NCBI GenBank assembly: GCA_004764695.1
Contig: SMSO01000004.1
Location: forward strand, 771,501-835,500
DNA length: 64,000 nt
Direction of reading: 5' to 3'
Origin: Schizochytrium sp. TIO01
Lineage: Eukaryota; Sar; Bigyra; Thraustochytrida; Thraustochytriidae
How positions within the stretch are numbered: the stretch's first letter is position 1; each line of letters opens with the position of its first letter. Shown one piece after another: positions 52,401-62,423 of the stretch. The notes beneath the pieces were generated by a model, which saw nothing but the letters and a program-made list of their open reading frames with translations, did no database searches and was not told the origin of the DNA. The position numbers and the translations under genes were made by a program.

Positions 52401-55400
52401 TCTTTCTTACGATCTTGATAGTAATCAGACTTATACGGGTTGCTTTCTTTCCTTTTCTTGGCTATCTCTTGTTCTTCTTTGCGCTTCTCTGCTTCCTTTT
52501 TATTTTCAAGTTCACGAATCCAGCTTTGAAATTCATCGGGACCGTATTTTTTGAAGAAGGCCTTCACCGGGAATTTCTCGCTGCCAGTTGGGGGTTTCTC
52601 CCTATCATCTAGTTTGTCAAGCGATCCTTTGTATGCGTCAACGTACTCTATGCGTGCAGCAACAAGAGCACCGCGTAGCTGTCGCTCACATGTAAGCCAA
52701 ACTTCCTTACACAGTCGTACAAACTCTTTATTAGAAGAGTCACCAGCTTTTGCATCCAGATTATAGCCCAGTTGATTTCCTTCAACGTTAAACTCATGAC
52801 TTTTTTTGGACCACGTAATGAATATTTTTTCCAGAGCACCGCTATGTAGACCTCCACAGTAAATTCGTACAAGGTGATCGGTAGAAACAAGAGCTCGGCA
52901 AGCGCGAAGCCACTCTTTGTTGTTTCTCGCAACGTCTTCAGAAAGTAATTTAAGTGCACTTTCTGTGTCTTGGATTAAGTCTTTTTGTATTTTCCACTGC
53001 TTGAAGGACAACGGTCGCTTTTCGAGGCTCTGGTTAATTTCATCGGGAGTGTTACCATCCCCAGCACCCTTTGGTTTTTTGCTCTCTGAAGAGCTGTGGT
53101 TCCAGAGGTATCTCCAGACCGAGTCAGACATTTGAGACAGGCGAATGAGCTCTTGTAGAGGTAGTCCCTTTTCATTGTTCATTGACCCTTGGTTCTGGGC
53201 ACCATCCGTAGTGAAAAAGCGTATCATTTCTCGGTAGTCAACACTTCGAGATTCCCCAAGTTCGTGATCTAATGCTTCGAAACGTTCGCAAATTCGCTTC
53301 ACCTCTGCGCTTGACAGTCGTGCGTCTTCAATAAGTTGCTGTAAACAAGTTTGAAAAGCCCTCCATGTAACACTTCCTAAATATTCCGTATCAACTGCTT
53401 CGAAAGCTGCCAGTGTATCGCGAATGCTTTCCGCGTCCGCGTTGATAAGCTGTCGAAGTTTCTCAACTTTAAAAGGTGAAAGTTCGAGCCTCAAAAATCG
53501 TAGCAGATTCTTCACATCCACACTTTCAAGCGGGTTGAACTGGCTGAATCTGCGAACTATTCGCATTATTGAGACACGGTGATGCCGCTGCCATTCTACA
53601 TGATCGTCTTCTTGTTGATTAAAATTCAGCGACCTGAAGGATTCCGATTCTTGCATTTTTGAAAGTACATGATGAAGAGCCTGGCAGACCATATTTCGCT
53701 CCTTAACATCGTTCTGCAAGAAGCCAGCAAGGGTTTTATAGAGTCCGCATGTATCATCTATGACTGCCTCTCGAAGCAAGCTAATAATGGCTTTATCTTC
53801 GGAGTTTAACGGAGCTATGAACTCATTTGGACAAATCAAATGAGTAAACGAACGGTAATAAGCAAAATTATCAGTATCTGAGGACTTTGTACTCTCGATA
53901 ACATTCCGGTTTGTTGAATCTGTTGCAGTACAGTGAACCATTGCTTGCCCTTGCATGTCTTCTTTCCTAGTAGGTTGTTGTTCCTGTGCTTGCACAAGTT
54001 TGAGACGTCGTACAATTCGACGGACCTCCGGAAGAGTGAGGTCCATCTGTAATGACAAGTTGAGAGCTTGATGAAAATCGTCGACCTCAATTGTGCCTGA
54101 AAAATCCTTCTCATATCTCTCAAAGCTTTCTAAAAGACTAGCAGTTGTATTCTTCAGCTTGACATTGTTTTTGGTTGTGGTAAGGTGCGCCTTAAAAGCC
54201 TCGATAATCTCCTCTCTAGTATAATGGGTCTCCTCTTTCTCATGAAAGAGTTGTTGCCAGGTCCGCGAACATTTTGCTGCTTTTTTAGAAATTGTTTTTC
54301 CTACCAAGCTAGGACTGATAAGCATACAAAACGCCTCAAAGGTCATTTCCTGAATTCGAGGGTGTTTTTGCATTTCCTTTGCAATCTCTTGAGGTGACCG
54401 TGGCTTTGTCGCCTTAAGCCACCCGCCAGATTTTCTCTCTGGTTCGTAGAAGAGAAATGGAAAGTTGAAGACTCGGGCCACCTCATTGATAGAAATTGAA
54501 TACTCAAGCAGCTTTGAAGCGTGTAACATATCTTGAACTTGAATAGTCCCGTCTTCAGCCACGTCCAAATCATCAAAGCATTTTCTTATCGCTTGCAGAA
54601 GTTCGTTAGTTGAGGACTGCTCACCAGCAGAGTCGGCAACAAACTGTCGAAGAAGTTTGATGAATTCGAATCGATCTTGAAGGTGAGAGGATGCATGCCT
54701 GGTGATAAGAACGTCGGGTAAAATATGTTCCCCGCGTAGATTCCCCTGCTTGCATTCTGTACTTGTTCTTCCAGTGGTCGCGCTACCTGAAGGTTTCGTT
54801 TCCATAGTAGAAAAGTTTTCGAACGGCTCATCATCCCAAAATGGACCTCCAAGAGTGACTTGATCTTCTTTAAGAGCAGATTCGACTGCTTTCGCAAAAG
54901 CAGTGTAATCGATCTCAATTTCAGCCATGTCCCCATATTTTGATCGCACTTCAAAGGCAACCAGCGCACGAGAAAGAGAGACGAGTGCAATATCAACACC
55001 AAGTTGGGCGATTGCACCATGAAAGCTGCGATGAGACAAGCTTCCTTTTTTGTCTGTATCAAAGGCTTGGAAAATGTCCACCAGACTAACATTACTTAAG
55101 TGAAGGGTTCGTGCTTTGTCTTTAAATGCCAGAAGAAGCTTTTGAAGGTCTCGTAGCCGCGGATCCGCTCGAATGCGTAATTCTTTTCTTATAGGCGAGT
55201 GACGGTAGTCTTCCAGAAGTACAAATAATAGCCGATAGTCAACATCATCTTCGCTCATGCCTTGCAGATGATTCGCGAGGCGTCGTGAGAAATTGCGTTC
55301 TTGAGCACTAGGTTGATCTGGAGTAATAAGGTTTGTCCATTTCAGACATTGTACAAAGTTACTAAACGAAATTCTTCCTGAGAGATGAATATCAAACTTG

Positions 55401-56646
55401 CTCAAACACGTCTCGTAAATCAATATCCAGTTGCGTCTGGCAAGCCATTGACTGCAATATCATCCATTTTTTTGAGAAATCTTTGCATTTCAGCGCATGT
55501 CAAAAACTCGAGTGCTCGAAAGTCAGTCACTGTACTGCGAGCTGATATTATCCTACTTGAATCGATGTGCTGATGTGTTTGATCTGCGAAATGATTTTCC
55601 TGTAATCCTTGAATATTTGTGTCTGCATGTTTGCGAGGGTTGGTTTCTGTTATTGCTGTCAGCTGAGCAGGTGCCAAGATTGAAATCAAAATATCTCGAT
55701 AGCGCAAACAATCCTCCATACCCTGGTATGAAAAACGAGCTTGCAAGCGACGCAAGTCAATTTTTGCGATGTCGTAACCCACACTATGGAATGCTTGGAC
55801 CAAGCTCTCTGGAGAAATCCAACCTTGTAAACGAACGTCCCGTGACTCCATCTGAAACCACAGTTCGCGGTATCCTTCTGGGTTGCGTGCTATGTATTCA
55901 TTCGCAAATTCCCGGAGACGGGTAACAATGTCCACCGTAGTCGAGGAATAGTTTTTTATTTGTGCACCACTTTTCACTGCCTGTTTCTGATTCTCAGGGC
56001 TTTTCATCATATCATCAAGGAAAACTTTGTATGAGACACTCCCAGAACCAGGTTCATCTGCATAGAAATTAGCTAATATTGAAATCTCGTCAGGGCGAGC
56101 ATTTAGACCGAGGCCTTGCAAAGCTAAAGTGAAATCCTTCATAGAAATTCGCCCATTTTGGGAAGAATCAAATTTACTGAAGTGGAGACGAATATCAACC
56201 TGTTGCTTCGACGCCAGTTTTATAAGTGTGCGAATTTGCGCAGTGTACTTTTCTACCGCTTGAGAGTTGAAAAACTCCTTAAGACCATGTGCGAAGTCTT
56301 CATGGCGCATGTATCCATGCCCAGCACCAAAGAGTTCCTCCAAAGAATTGCTCTCTTGATCAGAAAGTTTGAATTTTTCTCCGCAAATCGATTTTAATCT
56401 TGTGAAGAAATCCTGTGTTGTAATTGCTTTGTTTTCAGAGGAACTCTCTGAGCCATGAATGTCTGTTTGTTCTTTTTGGCCAGCTAGATGCAGCTCAGAG
56501 TGTGGCTGCTGAGAATTGCTTGAGGGTGATGCATAGGCAGAGTTTAAAAGTAGTTTCTCAAACTCTTCAAGAGCCTTCACTTGGTTGCCGAAACCTAGCG
56601 CAATAGCTGCATGCTTGAGAATCCGTTCAAAGACCCCGCCAAGCAT
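49424..56646 (-). CDS. Giant EF-hand and fibronectin type III protein (two frames joined by a short intron)
   Basis: Two overlapping minus-strand frames (56646-55420 and 55423-49424) are best read as one gene. The second has no ATG near its start, and a 56-bp intron (55507-55452) restores one frame of 2388 residues. The N-terminal half carries several degenerate EF-hands, for example FSKFDSSQNGRISMKDF, FDTDKKGSLSHRSF and YEKDFSGTIEVDDF. Loop position 12 is often Asp or Ser, so calcium binding is uncertain. The middle is helical with a Lys/Glu-rich segment near 52.45-52.55 kb. Four FN3-like domains follow (about 51.29-49.78 kb; for example GLEPNHSYTFRVTAFNSFG), then a Tudor/SH3-like barrel (GRIVKVKAKEVWIEVQWS). 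Not a family I recognise by name. A flagellar or cytoskeletal role is inferred from domains and neighbours. Confidence 0.75.
55452..55507 (-). other. Predicted 56-bp GT-AG intron in the EF-hand/FN3 gene
   Basis: On the minus strand the intron begins GTTTTTGACATG and ends GATATTGCAG, with a branch-point-like GCTGAAAT inside. Splicing gives exon 1 of 1139 nt and exon 2 of 6028 nt (together 2389 codons with stop). The junction reads FRALDQWLARRNWILIYETC, which looks like a natural helix leading into the next EF-hand. Without splicing, frame 1 stops in TGA and frame 2 has no start. Confidence 0.55.
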
Positions 56647-57217
56647 CGCGCCTTGTACGTGAAGGACCTAGCTTAACTTCACTGCACAAATAAAAGTCTG
56701 AAGTGCATTCAGAAGACCCCAATTCGTTGACCTTTTCCCGAAAGTAGATGCTGGGTCCTGTGTTCTAAAGCCAATGCTTGCTAATATAATTTCAACTCAA
56801 TTGCCCTGCGTGTTTCTACAGCAGCAAGGCAGCTCCGGATACGCCCAGAAAAGAAAATCTAAGAGAATTTTGATGTCAATCCCCAACACTATTTTTGCCA
56901 AAGGTTACAAGGAGGGCAATGTGCATGCATCATATCAACTTTGGCATTTCCGAGGTCTCCCAAAACGAACCGTTGAGACAATTCGGAATTCCGCATTTAC
57001 GACATGCCAGTACCGGAATTCCGGTAAATAAATCGATAGATAGACACTGTGGAGACAAATGAGCTCGATCAAAGTCGTGTCTCATTGCTGTCTGGAGAAG
57101 CTTCTTGTGGGTGGCACATGTTGCAGCACGCACATTAAGTGCGTAGGGGCGAAAGTGAAGCATAAGATCCTGGGATCCCTTTTTTTTCTTTCTTTGGGGT
57201 ACTAGCTTGAGGTCGCC
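56647..57217. promoter_or_regulatory. Divergent promoter region (EF-hand/FN3 gene / NPRL2)
   Basis: 571 bp between two start codons on opposite strands. A CCGGAATTCCGG-like palindrome lies near 57013-57024 (TACCGGAATTCCGGTA), and a T-rich run (57180-57195) precedes the NPRL2 ATG. Open frames here are short and featureless. Confidence 0.5.
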
Positions 57218-58663
57218 ATGGAGGCTATCTTTTTCGCCAAGTTTGATGATATTGTTGGACCAAAGATTGTCTGCGAGGTATCTTGCGCCAATCGCAAGGT
57301 TGTGCCCGACGGAAATGGTGCCAGAGTGTACGAGGTGGACACTGATGCGGATTGCGAGACACCATTTCTTTGCGAGACGCCGTTCTTTGATCGCGTGAAG
57401 GACTTCATTATTGCGAAAAAGGAGCTCTGTGGTTCCATCCTTACGGTCTCGGATGATTTGACGCAGTGCAAAGTGATGAGCTATCCTTCATTTGTTGAGA
57501 ACGAAAAAGTTTACACTCGGAATGCTTTATTCTTTGCTTTTGGTTTCATCTTCAAGGAGGAAATGCAAACAGGTGCGTACGAGGCAGTTCTGAAGAAACT
57601 GTCTCACGTCATGAAATCTGTGGAGAAGGAGTCTCAATTCCTCTCCAGGCCCAGCAATGAACCTCGCATCAAAGAGGTCCTTAGTCAGGTTATAAGCGAA
57701 CTTTCTTATTATGGTGAAAGTATCGTGGCAGTAGACGAACACAATGTTCTTGCACTAAAAATCACTCCCCGCCTCGTCGATCCTACAGATGTGCTGGACC
57801 ACCAGGTACCAGTGCAGAATCGACCATTGTCGGAGTTCGTGTCCAAGGAGTGGGATTTGACTATTCAGCAAGTTATTCAATATATGGATGGAGAACGTCA
57901 TGTCAAGTTGATTGCTGAGGAAAGCGGTGTGGCTGTTGCTTTGGTGCGGCGCTGCATTCGCCAATTGTTATATTTCCGATGCGTTCGACTTGTAGATATT
58001 TTCCAATACTCCAATCGCTACACATGCACTCCTCGACTTGTTGAGCTAGCAGAAGACCCTTACTTGCAACGCGACTGCCTTCGATTCGTATGGACAAGAG
58101 AAGGTGAATGTCCCAGTTTTCCATTTGTCTTTAAGTTGTATGCTGGACTTCAGCCATGTGTCTCTTTAGCGGACTTTTGTCAATTTAACTCCTTGGAAGA
58201 AGCAAATGTGAACCCGCGTCGCCTGATTACTTTTGGAGTCCTTAACAGTTTCATTCGTCGTGTGCATACAATCCCGGTCATTGCCCCTGCTATACCTAAA
58301 TCAGTTCTTGTTGGTATGGATTCGCAAACCATATACCAGCATATGGTCCAGGAACAATCGCACAACGTTATGAGAGGTATTGCAAGAACGCATGATGTTA
58401 TCGGAGATGAAGATGAACTGAGGTATGAGCAATCTAGATATGATGAAATTAGGGGTATGATGCAAGAAGAAGATCAGCAAGCTGTGGTCAATGTTTTCCG
58501 TGATCTCGGTGAAAATAGTGACCTCGAAAATATCCCACTGGAGTATTTGGTGGACGGTCAGCACAATATGGACTCTATATGCACTAAGCTGTGGTGCTCA
58601 GCAAAACAGCTTGAACAGACATTGCAATTAGATCCTGATATTGTTTTTATCAACCCGAACTAA
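57218..58663 (+). CDS. NPRL2: GATOR1 subunit NPRL2 (nitrogen permease regulator 2-like)
   Basis: A 481-residue NPR2/NPRL2 homologue. With NPRL3 and DEPDC5 it forms GATOR1, the GTPase-activating complex for Rag GTPases that turns TORC1 off when amino acids are scarce (family knowledge). The N-terminus MEAIFFAKFDDIVGPKIVCE is the typical longin start. YTRNALFFAFGFIF (Arg101) is the conserved segment where the human GAP arginine is expected; that mapping is inference. Later blocks are KEWDLTIQQVIQYMDGERHV, IRQLLYFRCVRLVDIFQYSN and a C-terminal winged-helix-like part (YLVDGQHNMDSICTKL). It is about 100 residues longer than the human protein, with insertions near residues 30-50 and 370-410. The ATG at 57218 has a CGCCATGG context. 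Confidence 0.93.
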   Translation: MEAIFFAKFDDIVGPKIVCEVSCANRKVVPDGNGARVYEVDTDADCETPFLCETPFFDRVKDFIIAKKELCGSILTVSDDLTQCKVMSYPSFVENEKVYTRNALFFAFGFIFKEEMQTGAYEAVLKKLSHVMKSVEKESQFLSRPSNEPRIKEVLSQVISELSYYGESIVAVDEHNVLALKITPRLVDPTDVLDHQVPVQNRPLSEFVSKEWDLTIQQVIQYMDGERHVKLIAEESGVAVALVRRCIRQLLYFRCVRLVDIFQYSNRYTCTPRLVELAEDPYLQRDCLRFVWTREGECPSFPFVFKLYAGLQPCVSLADFCQFNSLEEANVNPRRLITFGVLNSFIRRVHTIPVIAPAIPKSVLVGMDSQTIYQHMVQEQSHNVMRGIARTHDVIGDEDELRYEQSRYDEIRGMMQEEDQQAVVNVFRDLGENSDLENIPLEYLVDGQHNMDSICTKLWCSAKQLEQTLQLDPDIVFINPN

Positions 58664-59140
58664 ACCCTGAGCTTTATAATGTTTTATTTCATCAATACAT
58701 GTAATTTTTCAGTTTATAATTATTATGGGATTCGCTATTTCGATTCTTTAAACTTTGACGGTTTTAATCTTGGGTGTTTCAAATTTTGACAAGTTTATGG
58801 GAAGATCACGCGGAGGTATTCATGTATTACTTAATTAAAATTATTAAATAACACCTGTAACTCAAAGCTTTGAGCCTTCTGATCTGACCCTTGGTGCTAC
58901 TTTTTTTCTAGTCGCCATTGCTAGCTTTTTATGGGCTTTACAAGAAAGGGGGTGGTAAAGATTAATAATGACACAAGTACAAATGACTGACGATAATTTC
59001 ACTTTAGGGGGCGTTATGATTTGGTTTTATGAAGAGAAAATACAAACTAACAGGTGGTTTAGTGTGGAAGATAAGCGAAGGTGTATCTTGGGAGATTTAT
59101 CTACTTGGCTCTGATGAAGAGAACATGAACGATTGCAAGG
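58664..59140. other. Convergent intergenic region (NPRL2 / METTL17)
   Basis: 477 bp of AT-rich sequence that should hold the two 3' UTRs. No other feature was recognised. Confidence 0.55.
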
Positions 59141-61039
59141 TTAGTTTTCCTTGTTACGAGGCCAGCGTTTTCTAGAGTCCTCATAATGATCTTCTTCATC
59201 ATCGTCAAAATCATCACGGCGACGCTGAGACCTTTGGTTTTTAGCTGTCTTGACACTGCTACTACGGTCATCATCTTCTTCGTCTTCTTCGACGTCGTCG
59301 TCATCCTTTTCATTGGCCTCAGCTGCAAGTTCCTCAGAGCGCATTGGGGGATTCACATCCATCCAAACACCTCCCCAGGAAGCCTTCCGGGCGCTGCGGT
59401 ACACACGATCGCGCACCTTTGATTTTGTCAATGTTAAACGGTTAATGTTGCCATCAGCTTGGCAAAGATCCAATGTCACATGGCCTTTGCGAACCAAGGG
59501 GTGGCGAATGATACGCGACGCCATGGCATCGTCAAGCTCTAGAGAGTTCTTCTTGTTCTCTTCAACCTCATACATACTGCTTTCATCATGCTCTGCGTCT
59601 TCAGGCTTGGCTGGCTTGATGGCCTTGTCTTTAGAGTACTCACTGAGGTTTGCAGAACGGGCCTGTTCCTTTGGGGCATCAGAAGCCTCTGAGTTTTCGA
59701 GAGATTCAATATCATTTCGTGCAGATGGGTTGTCAGCAGGATCTGCTTCACCATCCACGAGAGGAATCTTCTGTGCTGCAAAATATGAATAAGCAAAGGT
59801 AGAAGTCTTGCGGCCCTGGCCCTGGCCACGATTACCGCGAGTTGTCACGGTACGTCCAATGCTTTGCACAAACTGGCATCCCCGGTCATAGCGGCCTTCC
59901 GGCAAGTCATCGCGAAGAAGAGGGCAAGAGTTGCTGTGCAGGCACGGGGCAACAATGCGTACCTTTGAGCCACGGAACGGGTTCATAGAAAGCACACGAG
60001 TGAGGCCGCGAGCAAGCGAAGTCTGCTCAACAAGGAGTTCACGAGCATCCATGACCATCATGCGCGAGGCGCTATCACCACGCTCGGCAACAATTAACAC
60101 ACCTCCAGGCTTGACAAGTTTCCACAGCATGCCCAGTGCAACAGCACGAGCTGGAGAGGACTGGAGTTCTGAAAGGGAGAACATGGCAGTAACAATATCA
60201 TACTGTGGGTAATCTTCCGCGTTGAGGCCTTGCACGAGCTCAGGCAAACTAGGGGACCATAACAGAGACATGTTCTGACGAGAATTTCTGGTCCGTGCGT
60301 CAGCTCTCAAGTCAGCAAGAATATCCTGCACGGGGCGGCGCAAGTCTGCCGGAGGCTCAATTAGGCTCTGTGCAATTTCCCACATAGATCTTGAAGGGTC
60401 GACCAAAGTGGCTTCATCGAGAGTCTTGCGTAGAGTATCATTATCCTGGGCTGCAAGAACCGCGGATCCGACTCCGGAACCAAAGTCAAGCATGGTACGC
60501 ATGCCATCATCTTCATCCACAAGGGTCCAGTCTACTCTGGTCATGACATCGTCAATGATCCGTTTAGAAAGACCATATGAAGGTGCCAGATCAAATGACA
60601 AAAAGGCCAAACTTTCTTTCCACGAGTATAGGATTGGCTTCGGCGTTTCACCCTCCTTGACAAGCCGCAAGCGATCCATACGTCTCGCGTGGAGTTTTTC
60701 ATAATATGACGACAACTGCGGCAGTTTACGACCCTTGAGGACCTTTACCATTTCTTCAGTCACACGCTTTGGCAAGATATTAGGGTTCTTAATGCGCACC
60801 TTTGAGCGCTTTTCAAGACGCTTAAGCTCCGTGCGATCAAGGTTGTCTCCATAAAGGTTCGTCGCCTCTTTCTCAGCCCAATAATCAATGCCCAATACCT
60901 TCTTCGTAGAATCTCGAATTGCTTTCATGGCATCTCCAAAAATTCCTGCTCGAGATCCACCAGCCGTAGACCATGGTGAGCTACGCGATACCTTCGTTCG
61001 CAAAGTAGAGCTCGCTCGAACGGTCTCGCGTCCGAGCAT
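59141..61039 (-). CDS. METTL17: Mitochondrial small-subunit ribosome assembly factor METTL17/Rsm22
   Basis: A 632-residue Rsm22-family protein that helps assemble the mitochondrial small ribosomal subunit and binds an iron-sulfur cluster in known members. The N-terminus is Arg/Ser/Thr-rich (MLGRETVRASSTLRTKVSRS), fitting a mitochondrial presequence. The Rossmann SAM-binding motif LDFGSGVGSA is at about 184-193 and the post-I Asp is in TLVDPSRSMW. Candidate cluster cysteines are Cys366 and Cys372 (PCLHSNSCPLL), Cys388 (RGCQFVQ) and about Cys526 (LDLCQADG). An acidic insertion lies between the last two, and the C-terminus is a long Asp/Glu/Arg-rich tail. It is longer than human METTL17 (about 456). 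The ATG at 61039 is a clear start. The gene is divergent from the glycosyltransferase gene. Confidence 0.9.
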   Translation of the reverse strand: MLGRETVRASSTLRTKVSRSSPWSTAGGSRAGIFGDAMKAIRDSTKKVLGIDYWAEKEATNLYGDNLDRTELKRLEKRSKVRIKNPNILPKRVTEEMVKVLKGRKLPQLSSYYEKLHARRMDRLRLVKEGETPKPILYSWKESLAFLSFDLAPSYGLSKRIIDDVMTRVDWTLVDEDDGMRTMLDFGSGVGSAVLAAQDNDTLRKTLDEATLVDPSRSMWEIAQSLIEPPADLRRPVQDILADLRADARTRNSRQNMSLLWSPSLPELVQGLNAEDYPQYDIVTAMFSLSELQSSPARAVALGMLWKLVKPGGVLIVAERGDSASRMMVMDARELLVEQTSLARGLTRVLSMNPFRGSKVRIVAPCLHSNSCPLLRDDLPEGRYDRGCQFVQSIGRTVTTRGNRGQGQGRKTSTFAYSYFAAQKIPLVDGEADPADNPSARNDIESLENSEASDAPKEQARSANLSEYSKDKAIKPAKPEDAEHDESSMYEVEENKKNSLELDDAMASRIIRHPLVRKGHVTLDLCQADGNINRLTLTKSKVRDRVYRSARKASWGGVWMDVNPPMRSEELAAEANEKDDDDVEEDEEDDDRSSSVKTAKNQRSQRRRDDFDDDEEDHYEDSRKRWPRNKEN

Positions 61040-62423
61040 CTTTAATATGCTTCAATATGCCTCAAGCTTCGATTTGCTGTTGTAGTCTGCGTCAATGACC
61101 AGCAACGAAACTCCCAACAATATGACGGGAGCCGCCAGATGTTCTATAACAGTGGCAAAGACCACCTAACAGGTTATTCACGCGAAGCTGTTTGCCACAA
61201 GTCTCTGCGACGGAGTCGCGCGACTTGAGCTTTGCAGGGACCGAGTCTGAGAATGCCTTACTGAGTGGTGGTCGCCGCGCCTTCACTAATCATCTACTAC
61301 TATTGAGAAAGTATAACTGTGAGTATTATTATGCTTTTATTTTATTTTATTCTGAAAATTCTTTTCGCTTTTTTACACTTCACAAAAATAATTGAACTAA
61401 TATGAAAGTATAATAATATGAATAGACATTTCAATTATGGGGTTTGAGCTGTAAATAAGATTTGATATCACCAGAGCACTGCAAGCAGTTTCCTCAGAGC
61501 ATCTTTACCAGTATCATTTAACCCGGCGTGAATGACATGGTTTGCTTTACATTCTTAGGGAGAAAATAGGTTTCTTTTAAGAATTGGAAGAGAAAAAGAA
61601 GCAAAATTATAATTGGCAAATGTTCTCTTTTTTCTATGGAAACATTGGTAAAACTCCCACTAGATGAGGATGATGAGGATAGACGAGCAGTGCTTTTGCG
61701 TTGGAGACCGCAAACCTGAATCGCGGACACCTCCGCTCCTTGGATCCTTCGCGACCTTCGCGGAAGAACCATTGGACCCTTGGGATTCGAACAGGGACCC
61801 TTTCTTTTCACGTGGGCGGGCCCACGTGGTGCTGTCCAGATCCTGGCGGTTGTTTGTGGCCTGCCGACTCCATTCTTTACTGGTCTCAGTATCTAACCCA
61901 AGTTGATACTCTACTCTTCTCGGATCACCAAGAACCCATAGCTTAGGCGTTCCTGAATAGGTTCTCATAACTACCTGTGAAGAGTTCTTCTTCTTCTTCT
62001 CCAAGAAAAGCTTCATATAGACTCAGGTTTCAGTCTTCTTATATCCAAGAGTCGCTGATTTTTGACATCTCTTAGTTATAGCTTTCTTTCTGTTTGAATT
62101 TATACGGTGTGTTTGCCTTCGTAGGATTGCTAAGAAGATTTTATTCCGTGCTTAAATCTCGCATCAGAACGAGCGAGTTTGCATTGCAAGATCAACTTCT
62201 GAGTCTAGTTTTGACTAATCAGATTATCATCGGTTGGACAAACTTGGCCTTGCTGCCAAAACTAAAACTATATTGAGGCTGCCTCCTCATCAACGAGGTG
62301 GCAGGCGTATTGGGAGGAAAAATTAAGACTAACTCAGGCCGCCGCAGACGCACGTCGTCTCGGGGAGACCTTCGTGCCTTAGATCCTGAGAACCCTGGAA
62401 ACAGCCCTTTTGAGGACGAGGAG
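61040..62423. other. 1.4-kb divergent intergenic region
   Basis: It should carry the promoters of METTL17 (-) and the glycosyltransferase (+). Short open frames at 61.5-62.0 kb on both strands have no motifs. The glycosyltransferase frame is open from 62277 but the first ATG is at 62424. No tRNA was found; a TTCGAAT-like loop near 61780 lacks a paired stem. Confidence 0.55.

Noticed and set aside
61770-61800. TTCGAAT-like T-loop suggesting a tRNA gene
   Set aside because: The five bases either side do not pair as a T-stem, and no acceptor, D or anticodon arm could be found.
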